NCBI GenBank assembly: GCA_002308955.1
Contig: DBWJ01000013.1
Coordinates: 4,699-21,602, forward strand
Reading direction: 5' to 3'
Length of the DNA: 16,904 nucleotides
DNA from: Lachnoclostridium sp. UBA1241
GTDB lineage: Bacteria; Bacillota; Clostridia; Lachnospirales; Lachnospiraceae
In this document: positions 6,229-13,985 of the stretch, in pieces
Numbering within the stretch: position 1 is the first letter of the stretch
Layout of the letters: the number at the start of each line of letters is the position of its first letter
Made by a program: the position numbers and the translations under genes
Notes under the pieces: model-generated
Told to the model about the DNA's origin: nothing
The model's input: only the letters and a program-made list of their open reading frames with translations
Databases searched by the model: none

Positions 6229-6839
6229 CGGATTGCCTTACCGCTCAAATTGTAATCCGGCTTCCGGTCAGCCAGGAAAGGTCCTTTCAGCGGGCGTTTC
6301 ACGATTAGGCGGTGCGGACCGGCATTGACGGCCGCTTCGAACAGTTCCGCTTCGTCTTCGCAGGGCTTCTCGAGACCGTGGATCAGCTGGAATTTCTTCT
6401 TCACGAGGGCGCTCTTCCGGCGCTTCGGGAACATCGGATCAAGAAGAATCACGTCAGGCCGTTCGGGAAGGTCCCGCATACCTTCGATGCTGTCCCCTTT
6501 TTCGAGCTCCATGCGCGCAAGGATGTCCGCAAGCTCCGGATCCTGACGCCCACGCTCCAGTGCGTCCGAAAGAAGCTCGGCGATGACCGCGTCGCGCTCA
6601 TACATCCGCACGTGAAACCCGGCGGCCGCAAGCAGAAACGAATCCTCTCCTAGCCCCGCCGTGGCATCGATTGCCGTCGGGCTTTCCCCGAAGGAGTTGC
6701 GCTTCGCCGCCTTCACCAAAAGTTCTCCCGCTAGGCGTCCTTTCGTAACCCGCGGGAGCAGATGCCGGAAGTCTCCCGTTACGGACAGCTCTCCGTCCGT
6801 CAGAACGAGCCCTTCCTCGGTTTTCTTTAATTCCATCAT
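6204..6839 (-). CDS. rsmJ: 16S rRNA m2G1516 methyltransferase RsmJ
   Basis: A 211-residue class I SAM-dependent methyltransferase of the RsmJ (YhiQ, UPF0341) family, which methylates the exocyclic amine of G1516 (E. coli numbering) in 16S rRNA. The SAM-binding motif is DATAGLGEDS (58-67), with YERD at the end of strand 2 (80-83). The catalytic-site motif is LLDPMFPKRRKSA (132-144). Family-specific KRPLKGPFL (181-189) and GKAIRYD (200-206) close the protein. It is shorter than the roughly 250-residue E. coli enzyme, mainly at the N-terminus. Its ATG overlaps the Sel1 gene stop by four bases, indicating translational coupling. Its final codons are the last unit of a tandem repeat that continues into the intergenic region. 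Confidence 0.88.
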   Translation of the reverse strand: MMELKKTEEGLVLTDGELSVTGDFRHLLPRVTKGRLAGELLVKAAKRNSFGESPTAIDATAGLGEDSFLLAAAGFHVRMYERDAVIAELLSDALERGRQDPELADILARMELEKGDSIEGMRDLPERPDVILLDPMFPKRRKSALVKKKFQLIHGLEKPCEDEAELFEAAVNAGPHRLIVKRPLKGPFLADRKPDYNLSGKAIRYDCYIFP

Positions 6840-7912
6840 CCGTTAAATGTAAACTCTCCGCACCGGATGGCAAGCATCACCATGTCGCGGTAACGGAACT
6901 CCCAGACATTTTCTTCATTTCCCTGGCGAATCTCAGTAATGAATGCCTTCGCCGGAAGATCTACCTCTTTCAAAAACTCCGCGGACGAATCCAGTGACAG
7001 CGTCACTTCGTTCCGACGCTCGCAGAAATCCATCTCGGGAATCGTAATCAGCTCATAACCGGGCGCGTCCTGCGTTGCCGCGGAAACCGCCGTAATCTTA
7101 TAGCTTCTTCCGGCTTCCTCCACCGTAACATCCAGTCCGACCGAACGCGACAGGAGCGCTCCGAACATGATCGGAGCATCGGCCTTGAAGCTCTTCGTGA
7201 AATAATCCGCGGGAAGCTCTTTCTTGACGCGTGCAAGGGCGTCGCGAATATTCGCCTCGACCCGGCCGTCGCCGTAATCGTCGAAGTGGGCACGGCGTTC
7301 CTTAATGGCCTGCTCCGCTTCCAGATAGTAGCGATAGGCGTTCTCGAAGCTCCGGTCAACACCGCTTCCGGTCTCAAAAAGACCGCCGAGACGGAGCGCC
7401 ACGTCGGCGAATTTCCCGTCGAAGCCGCCGCCCGCGAAATAATCCCGGTTTTCGTGATACATGGACGCAATGATATTGGCGGCAGCCGTCGGGCTCTTCA
7501 GGCATCCCTTGCCCTTAAGAAACATATCCGCCAGCTTGTACATCGATTCGAACAGTCCGTGCGCCGCGCCGACGCTGAAATACTGAAACGCCTTCTCGTA
7601 TTCCGGCTCGCCGCCGTTGCACCGCCCGTAATAATAGATGTATCCGAGCGAATTGTAATAGGAGGCATCACCGGTCAGATCCACAAGCTTTAAAAAACAG
7701 TCCCTTGCAATCTCCCAGTTGCCCGGGAAGACCTTGTTTCCGTCTCCGTAGCTTCCGTATCCCTTCGCATGAAGGGCAACCGGCCAGTCATGCGCGCAGC
7801 CGTACTCCACCGCTTCGCGGAAATGCTCCGTTTCTTCTTCGGGCAGTTCGTTCATGCGGTCCACATACGTCTCGATAAATTTCCGTTCCTTTTCTTCCTG
7901 TTTCTTCGTCAT
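6836..7912 (-). CDS. Sel1-like repeat protein
   Basis: A 358-residue, probably cytoplasmic protein. Residues about 75-215 contain Sel1/TPR-like helical repeats: YYNSLGYIYYYG...YEKAFQYFSVGAAHG, FESMYKLADMFLKGKG, and LGGLFETGSGVDRSFENAYRYYLEA. The C-terminal part (about 240-358) has no repeats and appears mixed alpha/beta. Sel1 repeats are protein-interaction scaffolds; the partner is unknown. ATG at 7912 follows AAAGGGG. The gene sits 19 bases after the kinase-like gene and overlaps rsmJ by four bases, so the three form one operon. Function is not assigned beyond the fold. Confidence 0.8.
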   Translation of the reverse strand: MTKKQEEKERKFIETYVDRMNELPEEETEHFREAVEYGCAHDWPVALHAKGYGSYGDGNKVFPGNWEIARDCFLKLVDLTGDASYYNSLGYIYYYGRCNGGEPEYEKAFQYFSVGAAHGLFESMYKLADMFLKGKGCLKSPTAAANIIASMYHENRDYFAGGGFDGKFADVALRLGGLFETGSGVDRSFENAYRYYLEAEQAIKERRAHFDDYGDGRVEANIRDALARVKKELPADYFTKSFKADAPIMFGALLSRSVGLDVTVEEAGRSYKITAVSAATQDAPGYELITIPEMDFCERRNEVTLSLDSSAEFLKEVDLPAKAFITEIRQGNEENVWEFRYRDMVMLAIRCGEFTFNG

Positions 7913-7931
7913 AACGACCCCTTTACCGGTC

Positions 7932-8537
7932 TTATCGGACGGCTACATCGTAAAGCAGCTCCACGCAGCCGTCGATTCCGAAGGTGCTCGAGTTCAGCGT
8001 CATGTCGTAATTCTGCGCCTTGCCCCACTCACAGTCGGTGTAGTATTTGTAATGATTCGCTCTTGCCTTGTCGCGTTTTCTGAGCGTCTTCTCGACGTCA
8101 TCCTTCTGGAAGCCGTACTCCGAAACGGCCCGCTCCACCTTATGGGCCATGTCGCCGTGAATGAAGACGTGCAGCGCGTCCGGATAATCCTTCAGAATGA
8201 AATCCGCGCAGCGGCCTACGATTACGCAGTTTTCCTTGTTCGCGATGTCCTTGATGATATCGGACTGCACAACGAAAAGCTGGTCCTGCAGCGGAAGCAT
8301 GTTCCCGCCGAACACCATTCCCGCGTAGGTCATGTTGCTTGCAATATTAAACAGAAGGCTTCCGGTGATGTGTTCCCCCTGCTCCTCGATGAAGTCCTTC
8401 GCCAATCCGCTTTCCTTGGCAACGCGGTCGATCAGTTCCTTATCGTAGTAAGCATAGCCGAGCTTCTCGGCAAGCTTCTTTCCGATCTGACGTCCGCCGC
8501 TTCCGCATTCGCGGCTGATGGTAATAATCTTCTTCAT
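7932..8537 (-). CDS. Cytidylate kinase-like P-loop protein
   Basis: A 201-residue protein of the cytidylate-kinase-like family (AAA_26-type). It opens with IITISRECGSGGRQIGKKLAE: GSGGRQIG (12-19) is the phosphate-binding loop variant of this family. YYDKELI (30-36) follows, then CVIVGRCADF (104-113), HVFIHGDM (123-130) and a lid-like RKRDKARANHYKYYT (153-167). True CMP kinases (Cmk) have GxxxxGKS/T-type loops and are about 220 residues with a CMP-binding insert, so this is a paralogue with unproven substrate. The start at 8537 has AAGGAGG eight bases upstream; a GTG at 8546 would overlap that site. An extended -10 promoter lies upstream. Confidence 0.8.
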   Translation of the reverse strand: MKKIITISRECGSGGRQIGKKLAEKLGYAYYDKELIDRVAKESGLAKDFIEEQGEHITGSLLFNIASNMTYAGMVFGGNMLPLQDQLFVVQSDIIKDIANKENCVIVGRCADFILKDYPDALHVFIHGDMAHKVERAVSEYGFQKDDVEKTLRKRDKARANHYKYYTDCEWGKAQNYDMTLNSSTFGIDGCVELLYDVAVR

Positions 8538-8573
8538 AGTGCACACCTCCTTAATCCTTTTGGGATTTTGTTA

Positions 8574-8582
8574 ATTATACCA
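8574..8582 (-). promoter_or_regulatory. Extended -10 promoter of the kinase-Sel1-rsmJ operon
   Basis: On the minus strand TGG directly precedes TATAAT (8574-8579), a consensus extended -10. The -35 region is weak (TTTTCC at 17 bases). Transcription should start near 8567, about 30 bases before the ATG at 8537. Confidence 0.55.
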
Positions 8583-8610
8583 CAGAATCATTCCGCGGAA
8601 AAGGAGATTC

Positions 8611-8639
8611 TTGCATTTTTCTTTCTTCCGTCATATACT
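8611..8639 (+). promoter_or_regulatory. Promoter of the cysteine-synthase-like gene
   Basis: TTGCAT (8611-8616), a 17-base spacer and TATACT (8634-8639). Transcription should start near 8646. It is divergent from the kinase operon promoter, whose -10 is about 30 bp away, so the two polymerases may compete. Confidence 0.6.
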
Positions 8640-8677
8640 GTAACCGTTCCGATTCTAATTATTCAAGCGGGGTTGAC

Positions 8678-9610
8678 ATGGTATTTAACAACATTTTGGA
8701 AGCAATCGGGCATACGCCCATCATCCGTTTACAGCATATGGTCGGTCCGGACAGCGCCGAGGTCCTCGTAAAGTTCGAGGGTCTTAACGTCGGCGGATCC
8801 ATCAAAACAAGGACCGCATACAATATGATTCTTGCCGCCGAGAAGGAGGGCCTCATTCATAAGGACACCGTCATAGTCGAGCCCACAAGCGGCAACCAGG
8901 GCATCGGCCTTGCGCTGATCGGCGCGGTACGCGGTTACCGTACCGTCATCGTTATGCCGGATTCCGTCAGCGAGGAGCGCCGCAAGCTCGTGCATCACTA
9001 CGGAGCCGAGGTCATCCTGATCCACGACGCCGGCGACATCGGAGCCTGCATGGAGGAGTGTCTGAATACCGCTCTTCGGATGCAGAAGGAGGACCTGAAC
9101 GTCTTCGTTCCGCAGCAGTTTTCGAATCCGAACAATCCCCTCGCCCACAAATACCACACGGGCGTCGAGATTCTCGAGCAGGTTGCCGGTCCGATTCACG
9201 GCTTCTGCTCCGGCATCGGTACCGGCGGAACCATCTCCGGAATCGGTGAGGTATTGAAGACGCAGAACCCGGACATTCTTATCTGGGCCGTGGAACCGGA
9301 GAACGCCGCGATTCTGTCGGGCGGTTCCATCGGAACGCATCTGCAGATGGGAATCGGGGACGGCATCATCCCGGACAACCTGAACCAGAACATCTATTCC
9401 GACATATACATCGTCACGGATGAGGTTGCCCTTAAGACCTCCCGCGACCTTTCCGCAAAGGAAGGCATCCTCTGCGGCATCTCAAGCGGAACGAATGTTG
9501 CCGCCGCCCTCGCGATGGCGAAGAAATTAGGCCCCGGCAAGACCGTCGTTACGGTTCTTCCGGACACCGCCGAACGCTACTTCTCAACGCCGCTATTCGA
9601 GAACGAATAA
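8678..9610 (+). CDS. Cysteine synthase family PLP-dependent enzyme
   Basis: A 310-residue fold-type II PLP enzyme of the cysteine synthase/cystathionine beta-synthase family, usual length for O-acetylserine sulfhydrylase. The PLP lysine is K43 in GGSIKTRTA. The substrate loop reads EPTSGNQG (68-75), the phosphate-binding glycine loop GIGTGGT (179-185), and the pyridine-nitrogen contact lies in GISSGTN (267-273). PDTAERYFST (295-304) is typical of the family. Two positions depart from classical CysK: KTR where CysK has KDR, and TSGNQG where CysK has TSGNTG. I recall a similar clostridial subgroup, so the variant may be lineage-specific rather than defective. The exact reaction (cysteine synthesis or another beta-replacement) is therefore open. 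It has its own promoter and a strong downstream terminator, so it is probably monocistronic. Confidence 0.85.
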   Translation: MVFNNILEAIGHTPIIRLQHMVGPDSAEVLVKFEGLNVGGSIKTRTAYNMILAAEKEGLIHKDTVIVEPTSGNQGIGLALIGAVRGYRTVIVMPDSVSEERRKLVHHYGAEVILIHDAGDIGACMEECLNTALRMQKEDLNVFVPQQFSNPNNPLAHKYHTGVEILEQVAGPIHGFCSGIGTGGTISGIGEVLKTQNPDILIWAVEPENAAILSGGSIGTHLQMGIGDGIIPDNLNQNIYSDIYIVTDEVALKTSRDLSAKEGILCGISSGTNVAAALAMAKKLGPGKTVVTVLPDTAERYFSTPLFENE

Positions 9611-9612
9611 AA

Positions 9613-9651
9613 AACGCGCCGATTCCCACCCGGGGACCGGCGCGTTATTTT
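9613..9651. terminator. Bidirectional rho-independent terminator
   Basis: AACGCGCCG (9613-9621) pairs perfectly with CGGCGCGTT (9638-9646), with further CCC/GGG pairing inside. TTATTTT follows on the plus strand; AATAAAAAAC precedes it, giving a T run on the minus strand. It ends the cysteine-synthase-like transcript and can also end the convergent 9727 gene. Confidence 0.88.
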
Positions 9652-9660
9652 CATTATCGC

Positions 9661-9750
9661 TCCGACGCAGACTTCGGCTTTCGATACAGACTGTCGGCTT
9701 TCGATACAAACTGTCGGTTTTCGAAATCATCGGTTTCCGATGCGGACGCT
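9661..9750. repeat. 20-bp tandem repeats at the 3' end of the 9727 gene
   Basis: CGG(C/T)TTTCGA-type cores begin at 9675, 9695, 9715 and 9731. The 9675 and 9695 units are full 20-bp copies differing at one base (CGGCTTTCGATACA(G/A)ACTGT). The third is shortened to 16 bp, and the fourth (9731 on) lies in the last codons of the minus-strand gene that stops at 9727. A partial unit precedes at 9661-9674. Confidence 0.8.
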
Positions 9751-10296
9751 CGAAAGAGCTTTCTCGAGCACACTCTTGTGCGCTTCGTCGGTGCACACCG
9801 TGAATAAAAGGCTGTCCTCCGCGTCATAGTAATAATATACCTTCACCGGAACGGTTCCCGAGGTGTCCTCGTAGGAAATCCGAAACGCCTTGTACCCACC
9901 GGCGCCGAATGCCACATTCTCCTCCCTTGTGAAGGAATAACTGTCGTCGCTTTCGAACGCTTCCATCAGCTCATCGATATCCGTCGAGGCATCGATCCGG
10001 TTGACCGCGAGATAAAACTTATCCTCGCTTCCGTTCACGCCGAAGCGGTCCATATAGACTTTGTCCGAAGAGTTTAAAAGAATCTTCTCGTACTTAAGCT
10101 GCGACGAATCAAACTCGAGCGTATAGTCAAACTCCTTCGAAATGAAGGTCTTCTTCGTATTCATGTAATGCATCGCGAGAAGGACGACGACCATCAGAAA
10201 GGCGGCCGTCAGCAGAATATAAAGCCCGATTTTCAGTGACTTGTTACCGGGCTGCTTAGTTTCTTCCTGTTTTTCCTGTGTTTCCTGATTTTCCAT
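9727..10296 (-). CDS. Single-pass membrane protein, unknown function
   Basis: A 189-residue protein I do not recognise. The first 20 residues are highly polar and Q/E/K-rich, followed by one hydrophobic helix (about 22-43) and an extracytoplasmic domain of about 145 residues (44-189) by the positive-inside rule (K21, K23 inside). That domain has alternating beta-strand-like stretches (FDYTLEFDSSQLKYEKILL, KVYYYYDAEDSLLFTV) and ends in a helix (HKSVLEKALSSVRIG), resembling small PsbP/DUF-type lipoprotein-like domains. GAGGTAA lies 11 bases before ATG 10296. It is transcribed alone, divergent from the MATE gene. Confidence 0.7.
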   Translation of the reverse strand: MENQETQEKQEETKQPGNKSLKIGLYILLTAAFLMVVVLLAMHYMNTKKTFISKEFDYTLEFDSSQLKYEKILLNSSDKVYMDRFGVNGSEDKFYLAVNRIDASTDIDELMEAFESDDSYSFTREENVAFGAGGYKAFRISYEDTSGTVPVKVYYYYDAEDSLLFTVCTDEAHKSVLEKALSSVRIGNR

Positions 10297-10330
10297 TGTT
10301 GCAAACTTACCTCAAATGTGATATAACACC

Positions 10331-10359
10331 ATTTTATACGAAAAAGGACAGGAAAGCAA
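10331..10359 (-). promoter_or_regulatory. Possible promoter of the 9727 gene
   Basis: On the minus strand TTGCTT (10354-10359), a 17-base spacer and TAAAAT (10331-10336), 34 bases before the ATG at 10296. The same -35 sequence and spacing occur at 11792-11820. Confidence 0.45.
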
Positions 10360-10425
10360 CGATTTCCTACATGGCATTTTCCGCCCCGATTCGCTATAAC
10401 GGAGATAACAATCCGAGGAGAAAAC

Positions 10426-11790
10426 ATGGTTCACGATTCCCATACAATCGATATGTGCACCGGCTCCCTGCCGAAGAAGATGCTTCGCTTCGCCGTGCCG
10501 CTCATTCTGTCCAGCCTGTTGCAGCTTCTGTTCAACGCGGTGGACCTGGTTGTCGTTGGTCAGTTTGTGGACGATACCGCGGTGGGCGCCGTCGGCTCAA
10601 CCGGCTCTTTGGTGAATCTGATTACGAACCTGTTCCTCGGGCTTTCGGTCGGTACCAACGTGCTCGTGGCGCGTTACGTGGGCTCCGGACGGGAGGAGGA
10701 CGCCTCCGAAACGGTTCACACGTCGCTCTGCGTGAGTGTGGTCTGCGGAGTTTTCCTCGCTGCCGTCGGCATGGTTTTCGCTCGCCCGATGCTTGTTTTA
10801 ATGGGATCTCCGGCAAATGTCATAGATCAGGCCGCCCTTTACCTCCGTATCTACTTCCTCGGCATGCCGATCATGATGGTTTATAACTTCGGAAGCGCGA
10901 TTCTCCGGGCCATCGGCGACACGAAGCGCCCGCTCTACTACCTGACTGCCGCAGGATTTGTCAACGTGTTCATGAACCTGTTCTTCGTGCTCGTATTGGG
11001 GCGCGGCGTGGACGGCGTTGCCTGGGGCACCGTAATCTCCCAGCTGCTTGCCGCCGTTTTGATTATCAATAACCTGTACCGTTCGACGCACTGCTGCCGC
11101 TTCGTTCCGTCGAAACTGAAGATATCCGGGCAGAAGCTCGCAGGAATCGCCAGAATCGGAATCCCCGCGGGGCTTCAGGGCTGCATTTTCTCCGCTTCGA
11201 ACGTTTTAATTCAGTCATCGATCAACTGGTTCGGCGACGAGGCCGTCTCCGGAAGCGCCGCTGCTGCCAACATCGAAGGCTTCGTTTACGTTTCGATGAA
11301 CGCCTTCCACCATACCGTATTAAGTTTTACCGGCCAGAACTACGGCGCCGGCAACTATAAACGCGTCCGCCAGACGCTCCTTTACGGCCTGCTGTTCGTA
11401 ACCCTTGCGGGCGGAATTCTCGGAAACCTCGTCGTTTTATTGCGCATTCCGCTCCTGCACTTATACATCAGCGGTCCCGAGGCGATTTCCTACGGCGTAA
11501 CCCGTATCATCGGCATCAACACGCTCTATTTCTTCTGCGGCACGATGGATGTCGCGGTGGGTTGCCTGCGTGGCGTCGGCTTCTCGCTGATCCCGATGTT
11601 CGTGTCCCTTGCGGGCGTGTGCGGCTTCCGCGTCATATGGATTTTCACCTATTTCCGCTCGCACCACACGCTATCGGTGCTGTTCGCCTCGTATCCGATC
11701 AGCTGGACCTTCACATTTGCCGTACACATGCTCGTTTTCGCAATCTGGTGGGCAAAGAACCGTAACAACTCTCGCCGCGCGTCCCTCTGA
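10426..11790 (+). CDS. MATE family efflux transporter
   Basis: A 454-residue multidrug and toxic compound extrusion (MATE) family membrane protein, expected to export cationic compounds in exchange for Na+ or H+. About 12 hydrophobic helices are visible in two related halves. Typical family stretches are the opening PKKMLRFAVPLILSSLLQLLFNAVD, the conserved GAILR-like SAILRAIGDTKRPLYY (about 158-173) after helix 5, the second half starting near LAGIARIGIPAGLQG, and FTGQNYGAGNYKRV (about 303-316). ATG 10426 follows GAGGAGAAAAC. Substrate cannot be predicted. No recognisable riboswitch was found in the 129-base upstream region, which also carries the divergent promoter; a plus-strand TATAAC at 10395 has no good -35. 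Confidence 0.9.
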   Translation: MVHDSHTIDMCTGSLPKKMLRFAVPLILSSLLQLLFNAVDLVVVGQFVDDTAVGAVGSTGSLVNLITNLFLGLSVGTNVLVARYVGSGREEDASETVHTSLCVSVVCGVFLAAVGMVFARPMLVLMGSPANVIDQAALYLRIYFLGMPIMMVYNFGSAILRAIGDTKRPLYYLTAAGFVNVFMNLFFVLVLGRGVDGVAWGTVISQLLAAVLIINNLYRSTHCCRFVPSKLKISGQKLAGIARIGIPAGLQGCIFSASNVLIQSSINWFGDEAVSGSAAAANIEGFVYVSMNAFHHTVLSFTGQNYGAGNYKRVRQTLLYGLLFVTLAGGILGNLVVLLRIPLLHLYISGPEAISYGVTRIIGINTLYFFCGTMDVAVGCLRGVGFSLIPMFVSLAGVCGFRVIWIFTYFRSHHTLSVLFASYPISWTFTFAVHMLVFAIWWAKNRNNSRRASL

Positions 11791-11791
11791 T

Positions 11792-11820
11792 TTGCTTTTT
11801 CGCGGCAAATGTGATAGAAT
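11792..11820 (+). promoter_or_regulatory. Predicted promoter of the LTA-synthase-like gene
   Basis: TTGCTT (11792-11797), a 17-base spacer and TAGAAT (11815-11820), directly after the MATE stop. It suggests the envelope gene is transcribed on its own rather than only by read-through. The spacer contains GCAAAT, which can pair with ATTTGC at 11790-11795. Confidence 0.5.
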
Positions 11821-11861
11821 AACGGACTACAGTGGGGATTTTTCAAGGGAGTTAAGAAATC

Positions 11862-13970
11862 GTGGAAGAAGAAACCAAGACAATGGAGAGCAAACCTTCG
11901 TTCATCCGAAAAGCCGCAGGCGGCTGTCGGAGGGGTTTTTGCGGGCTTCGCGCGTTCCTTAACAAGCCGTTCTTCCGGTATAAACTTGTGCAGGTGTACC
12001 TGCTTTCCTTCTTTACGACATACATTGTGGAAGGGCTTTCGCACTACCGGCATCTGCCGCAGCTCCTGCATGTCGTTAAGCATCCTCTGATCTTTTTAAC
12101 CAACATGCTGATCGTATCGCTCCTGTTCATTCCGCCGATATTATTCCGGCGCAAGGCGTTTTTCTATACGTTATCCTTTATTCTCTGGCTGACGGTGGGC
12201 GTTGTCGATTTCATCGTCCTTCATAACCGTGTCACGCCGTTCAACGCCAACGATTTCAAAATGCTCAACGACGCCCTTAATGTCATCGTGCATTACTTCA
12301 AATTCTATGAAATTGCCGCGGTAATCATTCTGATTGTCCTCGGCGTAACCGGTCTCGTAATGGCCTTCCTGAAATTCCCGAAGACGAAGAATCCGGTTAA
12401 CTTAAAGAAGACCGGCGTACTTGCGCTGGTTCTGTTCCTTGCGCACCTCGGGCTCGTTCTCGGAAGCGTCAAGGTCGGCATTATGAAGCGTACCTTCCCG
12501 AACCTCGCGAACGCTTACCAGGATTACGGTCTTCCGTACTGCTTTGCCTGCAGCATCGTGGATAAGGGCATCAAGAAGCCGTCCGGGTATTCGAAGGGCT
12601 CTGTGCGGGAGGTTATCGAAACCCTTCCCTCGCCTACGCCCGTCGTGACGGAAACCAACGAAGAGAATCCGAACATCATCTTCATCCAGCTGGAATCCTT
12701 CTTCGATCCGAAGCGGATCCGCGACATCAAATTCGAAGAGGACCCGATTCCGAATTTCACGCATCTGTATAACCATTACTGCTCCGGTCTTCTGACCGTT
12801 CCGAGCATCAGCGCCGGAACCGCCAACACCGAATTTGAGGTGCTGACCGGCATGAATATGGCGGACTTCGGCTCCGGAGAATACCCGTACCGTACCATTT
12901 TACAGAGCAGCACATGCGAAAACCTGGCATTTGTCTTAAAGCCCCTGGGGTATGCATGCCATGCGATCCATAACAACACCGCCACCTTCTACGGGCGGAA
13001 CGTCGTCTTTTCAAACCTCGGTTTTGATACGTTTGACAGCATCGAAACCATGTCGAATGTCGAAATGAACGCCCTCGGCTGGGCTAAGGACAAGGTGCTC
13101 TACCGCGAGATCAACGCGGCGCTGAACTCGACCCTCGGCAAGGATTTTATCTTCACGGTTTCCGTGCAGGGACACGGAAAGTATCCGGATGAAGAAATTC
13201 TCGACGCGTCCATCCCGCTGACGAAATTAAGCGACGCCTATGACGACTCTACTATATACGGCCTTCGTTATTACACAACGCAGTTAAATGAGATGGATGC
13301 CTTCATCGGAAGCCTTGTCGCGAACCTTTCCGAGCGGAACGAGAAAACCGTTCTGGTGCTTTACGGCGACCATCTGCCGGGCTTCGACTTCGAGCCGGAG
13401 GACCTGACGAGCGGTACGCTTTTACAGACCGAATATGTCATCTGGACGAATTTCGAAACCGAGGTCGTCCACAAGGACCTGTATTCCTACCAGCTTGCCG
13501 CGTATGTGCAGGATTTGATCGGTCTGCATGAGGGTCTGATCCCGAGACTGCATCAGTCGCACTTCGTCGACGAAGAGGAAACCGAGGAGAAATACCTCGA
13601 GGATCTGCGCGTTCTTTCCTACGATATGCTTTACGGCAATCAGTACTGCTGGGAAGGCGTCAACCCGTACAGCCCGACCGTTTTGACATACGGCTTCTAC
13701 CGGCCGGATCCGACTTCGATGCACGCGGTTTACGACTCGGCCAACGACACCTACTATCTGACGGTATACGGCACGGATTTCACGCCGTACAGCTATATAT
13801 TCATTAACGGCGAGCGGTATAAGGATACGATCTACGTATCCGATACGGAGCTGTTCCTGCCCCGCATCACGTTAAATGACAGAGACGCCGTCTCCGTCGG
13901 CGTGTGGAATGACGGTAACCTGTACCGGACGTCTCCGGCAATCCGCTTCCGTATGGAAGAATATCAATAA
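11862..13970 (+). CDS. LTA synthase family sulfatase-fold membrane enzyme
   Basis: A 702-residue polytopic enzyme of the lipoteichoic acid synthase (LtaS)/phosphoglycerol transferase family. Five helices fill the N-terminus (about 41-60, 75-95, 99-120, 150-170, 184-205). The extracellular alkaline-phosphatase-like domain starts near 270: E278 (QLESFF), nucleophile T320 (ISAGTANTEFEVLTG), the substrate region HNNTATFYGRN (370-380), H438 (VQGHGKY) and D503/H504 (YGDHLPG) match the metal, catalytic and substrate positions known from S. aureus LtaS. Residues about 620-698 form an extra beta-rich module (LTVYGTDFTPYSYIFINGE...TELFLPRI) resembling a TIG/Ig-like domain. GTG 11862 follows AAGGGAG ten bases upstream; ATG 11883 is the alternative. 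It could build lipoteichoic acid or modify another envelope glycan or lipid with phosphoglycerol. Confidence 0.85.
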   Translation: MEEETKTMESKPSFIRKAAGGCRRGFCGLRAFLNKPFFRYKLVQVYLLSFFTTYIVEGLSHYRHLPQLLHVVKHPLIFLTNMLIVSLLFIPPILFRRKAFFYTLSFILWLTVGVVDFIVLHNRVTPFNANDFKMLNDALNVIVHYFKFYEIAAVIILIVLGVTGLVMAFLKFPKTKNPVNLKKTGVLALVLFLAHLGLVLGSVKVGIMKRTFPNLANAYQDYGLPYCFACSIVDKGIKKPSGYSKGSVREVIETLPSPTPVVTETNEENPNIIFIQLESFFDPKRIRDIKFEEDPIPNFTHLYNHYCSGLLTVPSISAGTANTEFEVLTGMNMADFGSGEYPYRTILQSSTCENLAFVLKPLGYACHAIHNNTATFYGRNVVFSNLGFDTFDSIETMSNVEMNALGWAKDKVLYREINAALNSTLGKDFIFTVSVQGHGKYPDEEILDASIPLTKLSDAYDDSTIYGLRYYTTQLNEMDAFIGSLVANLSERNEKTVLVLYGDHLPGFDFEPEDLTSGTLLQTEYVIWTNFETEVVHKDLYSYQLAAYVQDLIGLHEGLIPRLHQSHFVDEEETEEKYLEDLRVLSYDMLYGNQYCWEGVNPYSPTVLTYGFYRPDPTSMHAVYDSANDTYYLTVYGTDFTPYSYIFINGERYKDTIYVSDTELFLPRITLNDRDAVSVGVWNDGNLYRTSPAIRFRMEEYQ

Positions 13971-13985
13971 GCGAGGTTTCGTTTC

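Noticed and set aside
8447..8457. ATCGTAGTAAG resembling the arm of the 85-bp array
   Set aside because: It lies in the kinase-like gene and encodes the conserved tyrosine pair of YYDKEL with no matching inverted arm; coincidence of codon use.
7854..8771. Open frame of 305 codons on the plus strand
   Set aside because: It is antisense to the kinase-like gene and then runs through two promoters into the cysteine-synthase-like gene in another frame.
10297..10425. Riboswitch upstream of the MATE transporter
   Set aside because: Only one short stem (GGAAA/TTTCC near 10351) is seen. I found none of the guanidine, purine or PRPP riboswitch core motifs.
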